A stretch of 64,000 bases of DNA from Arachnia propionica. Lineage in GTDB: Bacteria > Actinomycetota > Actinomycetes > Propionibacteriales > Propionibacteriaceae. Shown one piece after another: positions 34,673-43,456 of this stretch (positions within the stretch are counted from its first letter, which is position 1; each line of letters opens with the position of its first letter). The notes under the pieces are model-generated. The model saw only the letters and a list, made by a program, of their open reading frames with translations. It was not told the origin of the DNA and ran no database searches. The position numbers and the translations under genes are program-made. The stretch lies in contig NZ_RQZG01000001.1 in assembly GCF_003859805.1 (NCBI RefSeq), positions 124,001 through 188,000 of the forward strand, given 5' to 3'.

Positions 34673-34747
34673 TCAGGCGTTGGGACGCTTGCCGTGGTTG
34701 GCCTTGTTCTTGCGGCGAGCGCGACGCTTGCGACCGGTCTTGCCCAT
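34673..34747 (-). CDS. 24-residue basic ribosomal protein, bL37-like
   Basis: Tiny gene encoding 24 residues: MGKTGRKRRARRKNK then ANHGKRPNA. Half are Arg or Lys. It matches the actinobacterial small protein bL37 seen in mycobacterial 50S structures and the HGKRPN ending characteristic of that family. AAGGAG precedes the ATG by five bases. Its place between rsrA and pdtaS is in the same conserved region as in other actinobacteria. It is too short for ordinary gene finders, but ribosome site, composition and family ending support it. Confidence 0.85.
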   Translation of the reverse strand: MGKTGRKRRARRKNKANHGKRPNA

Positions 34748-34827
34748 CAGGGTCTCCTTCTCTTGCGATGCGACGGCCCATTGTGCCAGAACCCTCGTGG
34801 CGCCACCAGCTCCCGTGATGGCAGAGT

Positions 34828-36279
34828 ATGCCCATGGTGATGTCCGCCGTCGATCAGTTGACAGATGCCGAGTGGCTTCTCGCCTTCCAGGGCCAGTGGC
34901 ACCTGCTGAGCGATCTCTCCTTCTCCGACCTGCTGCTGTGGGTGCCCGATGACGACTCCGAGGACTGCCAGGAGTTCACCTGCGTCGCCCAGATCCGCCC
35001 GGTGACCGGACCGACCGCGCTGGAGGACGACGTCATCGGGGAACGGATCTCCTACGAACCCGAGCACCAAGTGCTCGTGGCTTTCCTCAGCCATGAGATC
35101 TGCGAGACGGGGGACAACGCCCTGTCCGCAGGGATCCCGGTCGACGTGTGGGCCGTCCCCATCCTTCGGGGTGGGCGGTGCATCGCGGTGCTCGAGAGGC
35201 ACACCAACCAGATGGGGATGCGTGCCACCGGCTCCCTGGAGGAGAACTATCTCGAGGCGGCCGACATCTTCACCTCGATGATCCTCGAGGGCAGGTTCCC
35301 CCTGGCGCCGGTCAGTGACAAGGCCCTGGCACCCAGGGTGTGCGACGGCGTGCTCAGGGTACAGCCCAGTGGTCGGATCAGCTACGCCTCGCCCAATGCC
35401 ATCACCGCGTTCCGGCGGCTCGGAGCGCTGGGCGATGTCGCGGACGAGGACTTCCCCGTCCTGATCCGGAGTGTGATGAAGAATGTCGAATCGGTGGGGC
35501 AGACCGTCCAGTCGGATCTGGCGGAGCAACGCAGCGTCGTCTTCGACGTGGAACAACCGCGGGCCTCGATGCGCCTCGTGGTGCTGCCCCTGGTGGTCCA
35601 GGGGGAGCGTCAGGGAACCCTGGTGCTGTGCCGGGACACGACTGACCTGCGGAGCCGGGACCGGATGCTGGTCACCAAGGACGCCACCATCCGTGAGATC
35701 CACCATCGGGTGAAGAACAACCTGCAGACGGTCGCCGCGCTGCTTCGGATGCAGGCCAGGCGACTGAAGTCCGAGGAGGGGTACGAGGCGTTGACGGATG
35801 CGATGCGACGGGTCTCGTCCATCGCCCTGGTCCATGACACGCTGAGCCACAGCATCACCGACGACGTCGCCTTCGACGCGGTGTGTGACCGGATCCTGCG
35901 GATGGTTGGTGACCTCGCAGCGACCAGTGGAACCGTCGAGGCCACCAGGGACGGAAGCTTCGGTGAGGTACGTGCCGAGGCCGCGACCTCACTGGGCATG
36001 GTCATCACCGAGCTGTGTCAGAACGCCATCGAGCACGGGCTGGGCAGTGGCTCAGGGCGTCTCGTGGTCCATCCGCACCGCGACGACCAGCATCTCCTCG
36101 TCGATGTGATCGACGACGGTGTCGGTCTGCCGGACGGGTTCAGGCTCGGCAACCAGAAGAGTCTGGGACTGGCCATCATCTCCACCCTGGTGGGGGATCT
36201 GGGGGGCACGCTGGAGATCGGGCCCGCCGAGTCAGGGACCGGCACCCGGGCGCGCCTGGTGCTGCCGAGTGAGGTGTGA
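34828..36279 (+). CDS. pdtaS: PdtaS-type sensor histidine kinase
   Basis: 483-residue soluble sensor kinase of the HisKA_2 type. An N-terminal GAF domain (about residues 15-155) and a PAS domain (about 160-280) precede the phospho-acceptor region EIHHRVKNNLQTVAALL, His292-His293, and an HATPase domain with DDGVGLPDG and LGLAIISTLV. The partner response regulator PdtaR controls antitermination in mycobacteria; none is encoded here. No membrane segment is visible. ATGs at 34834 and 34840 are also possible; none has a strong ribosome site. Confidence 0.9.
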   Translation: MPMVMSAVDQLTDAEWLLAFQGQWHLLSDLSFSDLLLWVPDDDSEDCQEFTCVAQIRPVTGPTALEDDVIGERISYEPEHQVLVAFLSHEICETGDNALSAGIPVDVWAVPILRGGRCIAVLERHTNQMGMRATGSLEENYLEAADIFTSMILEGRFPLAPVSDKALAPRVCDGVLRVQPSGRISYASPNAITAFRRLGALGDVADEDFPVLIRSVMKNVESVGQTVQSDLAEQRSVVFDVEQPRASMRLVVLPLVVQGERQGTLVLCRDTTDLRSRDRMLVTKDATIREIHHRVKNNLQTVAALLRMQARRLKSEEGYEALTDAMRRVSSIALVHDTLSHSITDDVAFDAVCDRILRMVGDLAATSGTVEATRDGSFGEVRAEAATSLGMVITELCQNAIEHGLGSGSGRLVVHPHRDDQHLLVDVIDDGVGLPDGFRLGNQKSLGLAIISTLVGDLGGTLEIGPAESGTGTRARLVLPSEV

Positions 36280-36287
36280 GCCCCGGG

Positions 36288-36539
36288 TCAGCTGGCGCGT
36301 ACCCGGGACCGTGCCTGACGACGCTTGATGGCGCGTCTCTCGTCCTCACTCATCCCGCCCCACACCCCGTGGTCCTGGCCCGCCTCGAGGGCCCAGGCGA
36401 GGCACTGGTCCTTGACCTCACAGCGCTGGCAGATCCGTTTCGCATCCTCGATCTGCTGAAGGGCAGGGCCGGTGTTGCCGACGGGGAAGAACAATTCCGG
36501 ATCCTCCGTCAAACAAGCTGCCCTGTGCCGCCAATCCAT
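36288..36539 (-). CDS. whiB1: WhiB1-family iron-sulfur transcription factor
   Basis: 83-residue Wbl protein. Cysteines at 9, 37, 40 and 46 bind a 4Fe-4S cluster, followed by the turn motif GVWGGMSEDERRAIKRR. The sequence MDWRHRAACLTEDPELFFPVG is almost that of mycobacterial WhiB1, which senses nitric oxide and binds the housekeeping sigma factor. Start was set at the canonical MDW. It converges on pdtaS with an eight-base gap, the mycobacterial arrangement. Confidence 0.95.
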   Translation of the reverse strand: MDWRHRAACLTEDPELFFPVGNTGPALQQIEDAKRICQRCEVKDQCLAWALEAGQDHGVWGGMSEDERRAIKRRQARSRVRAS

Positions 36540-36581
36540 TGGTCGAGCCCCTCCATCTGTCATCAATTCGCGAGCGGATGA

Positions 36582-36610
36582 ACCTTACCCCTCAGGGACA
36601 CGATAGACAA
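36582..36610 (-). promoter_or_regulatory. Promoter of whiB1
   Basis: Minus-strand TTGTCT (36610-36605) and TAAGGT (36587-36582) with exactly 17 bases between. It leaves a leader of about 35 bases to the WhiB1 start. Confidence 0.6.
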
Positions 36611-36645
36611 CCCCCTTTTCCTCGGGGCCTGTTTCCCGAATATTC

Positions 36646-37779
36646 CTACTGGAGGCGACCGGCGCCGGCCTCCGGGGTCGCGACGAACCACGACGGTGCA
36701 TCGAACCCGGCAGCGGTGAAGGCCTCGGAGATGGCCTGGCCGATGCGGTCACCCTCACCGGTGTGGCACCACGCGATGATGCATCCACCGAAGCCGCCCC
36801 CCGTCATCCGGGCCCCGAGCGCACCGGCGGCACGCGCGGTCTCCACCGCGAGGTCGACGGTGGGAACCGTGATCTCGTAGTCGTCACGCATGGAGGCGTG
36901 TGAGGCGTCGAGCAGTGCCGGCAGCTCCTCGAAACGACCTGCCCGAGCAGCTGTGAGGGCAGCCATGGTTCGCTCATTCTCAGTGACCACATGGCGGACA
37001 CGTTTGCGCATCCGTTCGTCCGGCAGCGCCGCCAGCGCCCGATCCAGGTCCTCGACGTCCCGCAGGGCGGAGAGTCCGAGCAGGGCGGCGGCCGCCTCGC
37101 AGGTCGCCCGACGTTCCCCGTACTCCCCGTCGACATGACTGTGCGGGGTGTGGGTGTCCAGCACGAGGATCTCGGCACCGTGGTCGGCCAACGGTAGGGG
37201 CACCGTCGTCGCCTCGAGACTGCGGCAGTCCAGGAACATCCCCGCGTCCTTGGTGCACAACGTCGAGGCCGCCTGGTCCAACAGGCCGGTGGGGGCCCCG
37301 ACGTAGACGTTCTCGGCCCGCTGGCACAGCTTCGCCCGTTCCATCGGGGCGATCTCCAGCTGGAACAGGTCGCACAGGGCAGCCATGGTGGCGCACTCGA
37401 TGGCTGCGGAGCTGGACAGCCCAGCCCCGTGTGGGACATCGGAGGTGAGCACCAGGGAGACCGGCCCGACCGGGTGCCCTGCCTCCCGCAGGGCCCAGAG
37501 CACCCCGGCCAGGTAGGCGGACCAGCCCCCGCTGCCGGGGGCCAGGTCCGCCCACGGCAGCTCGACCGACTCGTCGAGATCCAGCGCATGCATCACGACG
37601 ATCTCGTCGTCGCGACGGGCCGCCGCCACCCGGGCGCGTTGTCGCAGGGCGAAGGGCAGGACGAAACCGTCGTTGTAGTCGGTGTGCTCCCCGATGAGGT
37701 TGACCCGCCCGGGGGCGAACCAGATGCCCTCTGGTGGTCTGCCGACCAGATCGGTGAACCTCGTGGTGAGATCGCTCAT
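36646..37779 (-). CDS. galK: Galactokinase
   Basis: 377-residue GHMP kinase that phosphorylates galactose at C1 in the Leloir pathway. Signature GRVNLIGEHTDYNDG near residues 19-33, the ATP-loop PHGAGLSSSAAIE, and motif 3 GARMTGGGFGGC near the C-terminus are present. The ATG at 37779 is preceded by GAGGAGGAG, and it overlaps the stop of a small DUF6104 gene. No galT or galE is in the window. Confidence 0.95.
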   Translation of the reverse strand: MSDLTTRFTDLVGRPPEGIWFAPGRVNLIGEHTDYNDGFVLPFALRQRARVAAARRDDEIVVMHALDLDESVELPWADLAPGSGGWSAYLAGVLWALREAGHPVGPVSLVLTSDVPHGAGLSSSAAIECATMAALCDLFQLEIAPMERAKLCQRAENVYVGAPTGLLDQAASTLCTKDAGMFLDCRSLEATTVPLPLADHGAEILVLDTHTPHSHVDGEYGERRATCEAAAALLGLSALRDVEDLDRALAALPDERMRKRVRHVVTENERTMAALTAARAGRFEELPALLDASHASMRDDYEITVPTVDLAVETARAAGALGARMTGGGFGGCIIAWCHTGEGDRIGQAISEAFTAAGFDAPSWFVATPEAGAGRLQ

Positions 37780-37955
37780 CACTCCTCCTCGTCGTCCAGC
37801 CGGGCCAGCCACGACGCCAACCGGTCGACGGCGGCCTCGAACTCCGGGTTCAGGTCGGTGAAGGTGCGGAGTTGATCGGCCAACCACTCGAAGGAGATCT
37901 CCTCGTCCCCACGTCGGGACGCCAGTTCCTCCAGGCCACGATCTGTGAAGTACAT
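37779..37955 (-). CDS. Small acidic protein, DUF6104 family
   Basis: 58-residue acidic protein beginning MYFTDRGLEELASRRGDEE, the family opening of DUF6104, and ending in a Asp/Glu tail. No function is known. A GAGGAG site precedes the ATG. It starts two bases after the kgd stop and its own stop overlaps galK (TGATG), so kgd, this gene and galK are probably cotranscribed. Confidence 0.8.
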   Translation of the reverse strand: MYFTDRGLEELASRRGDEEISFEWLADQLRTFTDLNPEFEAAVDRLASWLARLDDEEE

Positions 37956-37956
37956 C

Positions 37957-40900
37957 TCACTCCTCGAATGCGGTGTTCAGCAGGGCCTCGCTCTGCTGCT
38001 GATGGACCTTCAGGGAGCCGACCGAGGGAGCCGACGACCACGGCCTGGCCACCCGTCGCATGTTCAGTCTCAGCTCGGAGTGCTGTGCGACGGCGTTCGG
38101 CAGATGGACGGAGATGAACGGCCACGCTCCCTGGTTGGCAGGTTCGTCCTGGACGAAACGGATGTCGGTGACGTGACGGTAACGCTCCAACACCCTGGCC
38201 ATCTCCTCGCCCGGCAGCGGGTAGAGGCGTTCGAGGGCGATGATGGCCACCTGGCCGTCCAGGCCGAGCTTCTCGCGTCTGGCCACCAGCTCCCAGCGGA
38301 TCTTGCCGGAACAGACCAGCAGGCGTGTCACCCGCGCCGGATCCGTGATGGTCGGATCATCCAGGACCGGTTCCCACCTGCCGGAGGTGAAGTCGTCAGG
38401 CATCGAGGACGCGGCCTTGGCGCGCAGCATGGACTTCGGGGTGGCGATGACCACGGGGCGGTGCCAGTTGACGTAGGCGTGTTGACGCAGCAGGTGGAAG
38501 TAGCTGGCCGCGGTCGAGGGCTGACACACCGCCAGTGCGTTCTCGGCGCAGAGCTGGAGCCAACGTTCGATCCTGGCCGAGCTGTGGTCCGGCCCCTGGC
38601 CCTCGAAGCCGTGGGGCAGCAGCAGCACCACCCCTGACTTCTGTGACCACTTGGCCTCACCCGAGGCGACGAACTCGTCGGCGATGGTCTGGGCCCCGTT
38701 GGCGAAGTCACCGAACTGGGCCTCCCAGAGCACGAGTGCGTCGGGCCGGGCCACCGAGTAGCCGTACTCGAACCCGAGGACCGCGTACTCGCTGAGCAGT
38801 GAGTCGAACACGTCGAAGGTTCCCTGGTCGTCGCTGAGGTGCTTCAACGGCACCCAGGCCTCATTGGTGACCCGATCGACGATGGCTGCGAAACGTTGCG
38901 AGAAGGTGCCCCGTCGTGAGTCCTGGCCGGTCAACCGCACCGGACGACCCTCCATCAACAGCGAGCCGATGGCGAGCAGCTCGGCGGTGGCCCAGTCGAT
39001 CGGGCCCTCGAGGATCTGCTCGGCGCGACGTTCCAACTGGGGCATCACCTTCGGGTGCGGTGTGAACCCCTCGGGCAACCGGGTGTGGACCTCACTGATG
39101 CGATGCATCATCTCCGGGGTGATCTCGGTGAGGCGACGCTCCGGTTTGGTGGGGTAGTAGGGAACCCGGGTGTAGTCCTCCGAGACCTTCCCGGAGCTCT
39201 TCGCCTCTCGTACCACCTTGAACACGTTCTCCAGGCGGTTCCGGAACGCGTTCATCACGTTCTCGGCGTCGGTGACGGAGATGTCACCGCGTCCGATGAG
39301 GGCCTCGGTGTAGAGCCGACGCACAGAGCGCTTCTGCTCGATGAGGTCGTACATCTTCGGTTGGGTGAAGCTCGGGTCATCCCCCTCGTTGTGACCACGA
39401 CGGCGGTAGCACACCAGGTCGATCACGACGTCCTTGTGGAACTTCTCGCGGTAGGCGAAGGCGATGCGGGCGGCCCGGATGCAGGAGTCGGGGTCGTCCC
39501 CGTTGACGTGCATCACGGGGGCTGAGATGGCCTTGGCCACATCGGTGCAGTAGGTGGAGGTGCGGGACTCGACCGGTGCGGTGGTGAAGCCGACCTGGTT
39601 GTTGACCACGATGTGGATCGTTCCGCCGGTCTTGTAGCCGCGCAGCTGGCTCATCTGGAGGGTCTCGAGCACCACGCCCTGACCGGAGAAGGAGGCATCG
39701 CCGTGGAGCAGTACCGGCAGGACCGCGAAGTCGTCGCCGCCCAGCATGTCCTGCTTGGCCCGGGTGATGCCCTCCAGGACCGGGTTGACGGCCTCGAGGT
39801 GGGAGGGATTCGCGGCGACGGAGGTCTTGATGGTGGAGCCGTTGCTGGCCACGAATTCGCCCTCGGCACCCAGGTGGTACTTGACGTCACCGGTGCCGGA
39901 GACGTCGATCGTGCCGTCGAACTCCTGGAAGATCTGGCCGTAGTGCTTGCCGATGATGTTGGTGAGCACGTTGAGGCGGCCGCGGTGGGGCATCCCGATG
40001 CAGACCTCGTCCAGTCCCTCGGAAGCGGCCTGCTGGCAGACCTCGTCGAGGAGGACGATGACGGATTCGCCGCCCTCGAGGGAGAACCTCTTCTGACCGA
40101 CGAACTTGGTCTGCAGGAAGGTCTCGAACACCTCGGCCTCGTTGAGCTTGTCGAGGGCGTGCATGTGCTCCTCATGGGTGAGCGACTGCCGGGGCACCTC
40201 GATCCGCTCCTGGAACCACTCGCGCTGCCGGGGATCAGCGATGTACATGTACTCGTAGGCGACCGTGCGGCAGTACGAGTTCTGCAGGATCTGCAGGATC
40301 TCCCGGAGCGTGAGGTAGGAGCGTTTCTGGGCCCCGAAGGTGCCGACGGCGAACTCGCGGTCCAGGTCCCAGATGGACAACCCGTGGGTCTCCAGCCGGA
40401 GATCCTCGTGGGCCCGCTGCCGATACTCCAGCGGATCGGTGTCGGCGACGAGATGTCCGACCGTGCGGTAGGCGTTGATCAACTCGAGCACCCGACCCTG
40501 CTTGCTCACCTGACTCGCCCGGTGGGCGGAGACGTCCTGGCTCCACCGCAGCGGTTCGTAGGGGATGCGCAGTGCCTCGAAGATCTTGTCGTAGAAACCG
40601 TCGGCACCGAGCAGGAGCTCGTGCATCACCTTGAGGAACTCACCCGACTGGGCGCCCTGGATGACCCGGTGGTCGTAGGTGGAGGTCAAGGTGGTGACCT
40701 TCGAGATGCCGAGATCGGTGATGCGCGAGATCGAGGTCCCCTGGAACTCGGCCGGGTAGTCGATGTTGCCGACCCCCAGGATCATCCCCTGCCCGTTCAT
40801 CAGGCGTGGTACCGAGTGGTTGGTGCCGATCCCGCCCGGATTGGTGATGGTGGCCGTGGTTCCCGCGAAGTCGGCCACGGTCAGCTCCCCCTTGCGGGCA

Positions 40901-41664
40901 CGCGCGACGACCTTCTCGTAGTCGGACCAGAACTGGGCGAAGTTCAACCGCTCGCAGCCCTTGATGTTCGGCACCAGGAGCTGTCTGGTGCCGTCGGCCT
41001 TCTTCAGGTCGATGGCGATCCCGAGGTTGATGGCGGGATTCTCGATCAGTGTCGGTCTGCCGTCGATGAGGTCGTAGGCGTTGTTCATCGCGGGAACCGC
41101 CTTGAGCGCCTGCACCATCGCGTAGGCGATGACATGCGTGAAACTGACCTTGCCGCCCTTGGACGTGGTGAGGAAGTTGTTGATCTGGATCCGCTGGTCG
41201 ATGACGAGCTTCATCGGCACCGAACGTACCGAGGTGGCGGTGGGGACACTCAGGGAGGCGTCCATGTTCTTGGCGGTGCGCATGGGGGCACCGCGCAGCA
41301 CCGTCAGCCTCGGTTCCACCGTGGTCGCCTCGTCCCGGACCGAAGGATTCGGGGCGTTCGCCGACAGTCCGGCACCGGTTCCGGGTGAGGCTGGCGTCTC
41401 GGTCGTGGGGGCCGCCTTCGACTCGACCCTGGGTTGGCTGTTCTCCGGGCGTGTCGTCCGCTCCTTCGGGACGGGTCGGGCGGTGCCGGGAGCGGTTGAC
41501 TGCGCTGGTCGCGCAGCAGGTTTCTCCGGGGTGGTCTTGGCCTCCGCGAAGAACCGCTGCCAGGACACGTCGACGGAGGTTGGGTCCTTCTCCCACCTCT
41601 CGCGCATCTCGTCAATCAGCCAGGAGTTCGCTCCGAATGCTTCATTGGAGTCAGGATTTGACAT
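37957..41664 (-). CDS. kgd: Multifunctional 2-oxoglutarate dehydrogenase E1/E2 (Kgd/OdhA)
   Basis: 1235-residue TCA-cycle enzyme fusing an E2-like acyltransferase domain to the thiamine-dependent E1 subunit, as in mycobacterial Kgd and corynebacterial OdhA. Residues 1-40 are the E1-type N-terminal tether (NSWLIDEMRERW). A Pro/Ala-rich linker follows to about 105, and the E2 catalytic domain ends near DHRVIQGAQSGEFL at about 331. The E1 half carries the thiamine motif GDASFSGQGVV near 654. The lipoyl domain of ordinary E2 is absent, so lipoate must come from another subunit. Start is at MSNPDS; no strong ribosome site is visible. Confidence 0.95.
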   Translation of the reverse strand: MSNPDSNEAFGANSWLIDEMRERWEKDPTSVDVSWQRFFAEAKTTPEKPAARPAQSTAPGTARPVPKERTTRPENSQPRVESKAAPTTETPASPGTGAGLSANAPNPSVRDEATTVEPRLTVLRGAPMRTAKNMDASLSVPTATSVRSVPMKLVIDQRIQINNFLTTSKGGKVSFTHVIAYAMVQALKAVPAMNNAYDLIDGRPTLIENPAINLGIAIDLKKADGTRQLLVPNIKGCERLNFAQFWSDYEKVVARARKGELTVADFAGTTATITNPGGIGTNHSVPRLMNGQGMILGVGNIDYPAEFQGTSISRITDLGISKVTTLTSTYDHRVIQGAQSGEFLKVMHELLLGADGFYDKIFEALRIPYEPLRWSQDVSAHRASQVSKQGRVLELINAYRTVGHLVADTDPLEYRQRAHEDLRLETHGLSIWDLDREFAVGTFGAQKRSYLTLREILQILQNSYCRTVAYEYMYIADPRQREWFQERIEVPRQSLTHEEHMHALDKLNEAEVFETFLQTKFVGQKRFSLEGGESVIVLLDEVCQQAASEGLDEVCIGMPHRGRLNVLTNIIGKHYGQIFQEFDGTIDVSGTGDVKYHLGAEGEFVASNGSTIKTSVAANPSHLEAVNPVLEGITRAKQDMLGGDDFAVLPVLLHGDASFSGQGVVLETLQMSQLRGYKTGGTIHIVVNNQVGFTTAPVESRTSTYCTDVAKAISAPVMHVNGDDPDSCIRAARIAFAYREKFHKDVVIDLVCYRRRGHNEGDDPSFTQPKMYDLIEQKRSVRRLYTEALIGRGDISVTDAENVMNAFRNRLENVFKVVREAKSSGKVSEDYTRVPYYPTKPERRLTEITPEMMHRISEVHTRLPEGFTPHPKVMPQLERRAEQILEGPIDWATAELLAIGSLLMEGRPVRLTGQDSRRGTFSQRFAAIVDRVTNEAWVPLKHLSDDQGTFDVFDSLLSEYAVLGFEYGYSVARPDALVLWEAQFGDFANGAQTIADEFVASGEAKWSQKSGVVLLLPHGFEGQGPDHSSARIERWLQLCAENALAVCQPSTAASYFHLLRQHAYVNWHRPVVIATPKSMLRAKAASSMPDDFTSGRWEPVLDDPTITDPARVTRLLVCSGKIRWELVARREKLGLDGQVAIIALERLYPLPGEEMARVLERYRHVTDIRFVQDEPANQGAWPFISVHLPNAVAQHSELRLNMRRVARPWSSAPSVGSLKVHQQQSEALLNTAFEE

Positions 41665-41745
41665 CTTTGCCCGCGGCGCTAGCCACTTTCCCCTTACGTG
41701 AGAGTGATGGAACACAGGCGAGAGCCTCTTCGCCCAGCCGTCAGC

Positions 41746-43224
41746 TTAGCGAAACTTTTCCGACGCGGCGGTGGCGCGCCAGGCGAGTCCCCCCACCAGT
41801 CCGAGCAGGAGCATCAGGAGCAGGTTGCGCCCCACCAGGGAGGCGATCTCCGGACCGCTCGGACTTGGGACGGCCATGATGCCCTGGGCTCCCCAGGGGT
41901 AGGTGTGATGGGTGAGGACCGCCACCGCGAGCATCAGAGCCGATGCGACCAGCAGGGGGCGCTTCAGCCAACCCGCCGTCGGCAGGGCAAGACAGGCCGC
42001 CAACGGGCCGGCCAGCCACTGGACGTACTGCGGGGACAGCGTCTTGTTCGCGATGATCGTCGCCAGGACGATCGCCAGGACACTCAGCAGCACCGCCTGG
42101 GTGTGCCGGGAGGAGTTGCTGGGCACGTTGCGGAACAGCCGCCACGTCAGCAGGAGGGTCAACACGACGGAACCCAGCGTGAGCAGGGTGGAGACCCGCA
42201 GCAGGTGTTCCGTCGCCGGCCCGAACAGCTCGATGGCGTTGTAGGGACTCAGTTCCAGCGACCAACTGGTGTCATCGGTCCAGGCACGCAGCACGTGGAT
42301 CGGGGTGGCGGGGATCGACTCGATCTGCAGCCCGCGGTCGGACTGCCAGGCGATGGGGGAGACGGAACGCGACCACCCCCCGAAGGCCAGGGAGGCGAGT
42401 CCCAGCAGTCCTCCCAGGGTGATGAAGCCGAGCAGGCGGGACCGGGCCCTGCCCCGGACCTGGGGATCGGACGAGGACATCGGGAGGATCAGGAGGGCAG
42501 GCCACAGCTTGATGGCGGCACCGAACCCGACGAGGGCACCCGAGGTGAACGGATGGCGGGTCAGCCACAGACAGGCCAGGGCGACGGCGGCCGCGGTGAG
42601 GATGTCGAACCGGAACCACACGATCGGTCCACAGGCGCCGATGAAGAGGATCCAGAACAGTGCCGCACGTACCGATCCGTGTCGGTGCAGCAGTACCGCG
42701 ACGAGGGCGTCGAGCAGCAGCATCGTGAGGGCGAACAGGGGCAACCAGGTGTTGAAGGCACTCGCCCGGGTGGGCAGGGCTGCGAAGAACCACAGGGCCA
42801 GGGCGGCCAGGAGCAGCAGCAGTGTGGACCAGCTGGCTGCGCGAGGTCGTCGTCGCGCCCGCAGCAGGGCGTGGCTGGCCACCGCCGTCACGGCCAGGAA
42901 GAGCAGGACCCATGGCAGCCATGGCGGAAGTGTCCCGCCGAGTGTGTAGACCAGTTCCAGGAACCAGACCGCGGGCAACGGGTACTCCGTCATGACCCCG
43001 GCACCATCCAGGGCGCTGCGGCAGCGTTCGTGCGACGAGCCGTCGCCCAGCAGGCACCACACCCAGTAGCCGTAGTAGGAGACGTCGTTCTGCACGAAGT
43101 CGACCCCGGGCATCCTCCAGAACCAGATGTTGAGCACGCGGGTCGCGAGGAACACACCGATCAGGGTGATGCCCCATCCCAGTCGACGGGTGGGAGAGGT
43201 CAGGGATGACGCATCACTGGTCAC
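41746..43224 (-). CDS. GT87-family polyprenyl glycosyltransferase-like membrane protein
   Basis: 492-residue polytopic protein with about 11-13 hydrophobic segments, resembling the GT87 (DUF2029) mannosyltransferases that use polyprenyl-phosphate mannose outside the membrane. The first loop has the acidic signature VDFVQNDVSYYGYW. GFGAAIKLWPALLILP and NKTLSPQYVQWL are other family stretches. The GTG at 43224 has AGGGGG upstream. It lies just behind tRNA-Arg on the same strand. Target polymer (lipomannan-like or other) is unknown. Confidence 0.75.
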   Translation of the reverse strand: MTSDASSLTSPTRRLGWGITLIGVFLATRVLNIWFWRMPGVDFVQNDVSYYGYWVWCLLGDGSSHERCRSALDGAGVMTEYPLPAVWFLELVYTLGGTLPPWLPWVLLFLAVTAVASHALLRARRRPRAASWSTLLLLLAALALWFFAALPTRASAFNTWLPLFALTMLLLDALVAVLLHRHGSVRAALFWILFIGACGPIVWFRFDILTAAAVALACLWLTRHPFTSGALVGFGAAIKLWPALLILPMSSSDPQVRGRARSRLLGFITLGGLLGLASLAFGGWSRSVSPIAWQSDRGLQIESIPATPIHVLRAWTDDTSWSLELSPYNAIELFGPATEHLLRVSTLLTLGSVVLTLLLTWRLFRNVPSNSSRHTQAVLLSVLAIVLATIIANKTLSPQYVQWLAGPLAACLALPTAGWLKRPLLVASALMLAVAVLTHHTYPWGAQGIMAVPSPSGPEIASLVGRNLLLMLLLGLVGGLAWRATAASEKFR

Positions 43225-43272
43225 ACCCGGTACCCCCTGCAGATGACCACGCCGGTGCCTCCGGCGGTCCAG

Positions 43273-43344
43273 CGCCCCCGCGAGGATTCGAACCTCGGCA
43301 CCCGCCTCCGGAGGGCGGTGCTCTATCCCCTGAGCTACGGGGGC
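43273..43344 (-). tRNA. tRNA-Arg (CCG)
   Basis: 72 bases without an encoded CCA. Acceptor GCCCCCG pairs with CGGGGGC, with discriminator G. The anticodon arm CCGCC-CTCCGGA-GGCGG gives anticodon CCG, reading Arg CGG codons. D-arm GCTC...GAGC and T-arm CGAGG-TTCGAAT-CCTCG are intact. Upstream on the minus strand a 7-base inverted repeat TCGCGTC/GACGCGA lies at 43353-43368. Confidence 0.96.
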
Positions 43345-43456
43345 TGAACTCATCGCGTCGTGACGCGACCTGAGAAAGGGTAGCAAATTCGGGAGAAAGT
43401 GCCACATGGTGAGTCGTCGCCGTGTCCGGTTGGCGGCTCTGGCACCCTGTTGAGAC

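Noticed and set aside
39613-41388. 591-codon plus-strand frame opposite kgd
   Set aside because: Antisense of a clear 2-oxoglutarate dehydrogenase; long only because of high GC.
41698-43209. 503-codon plus-strand frame opposite the GT87 protein
   Set aside because: Gln/Gly/Arg-rich antisense frame with no domain; the opposite strand encodes a plausible membrane protein.
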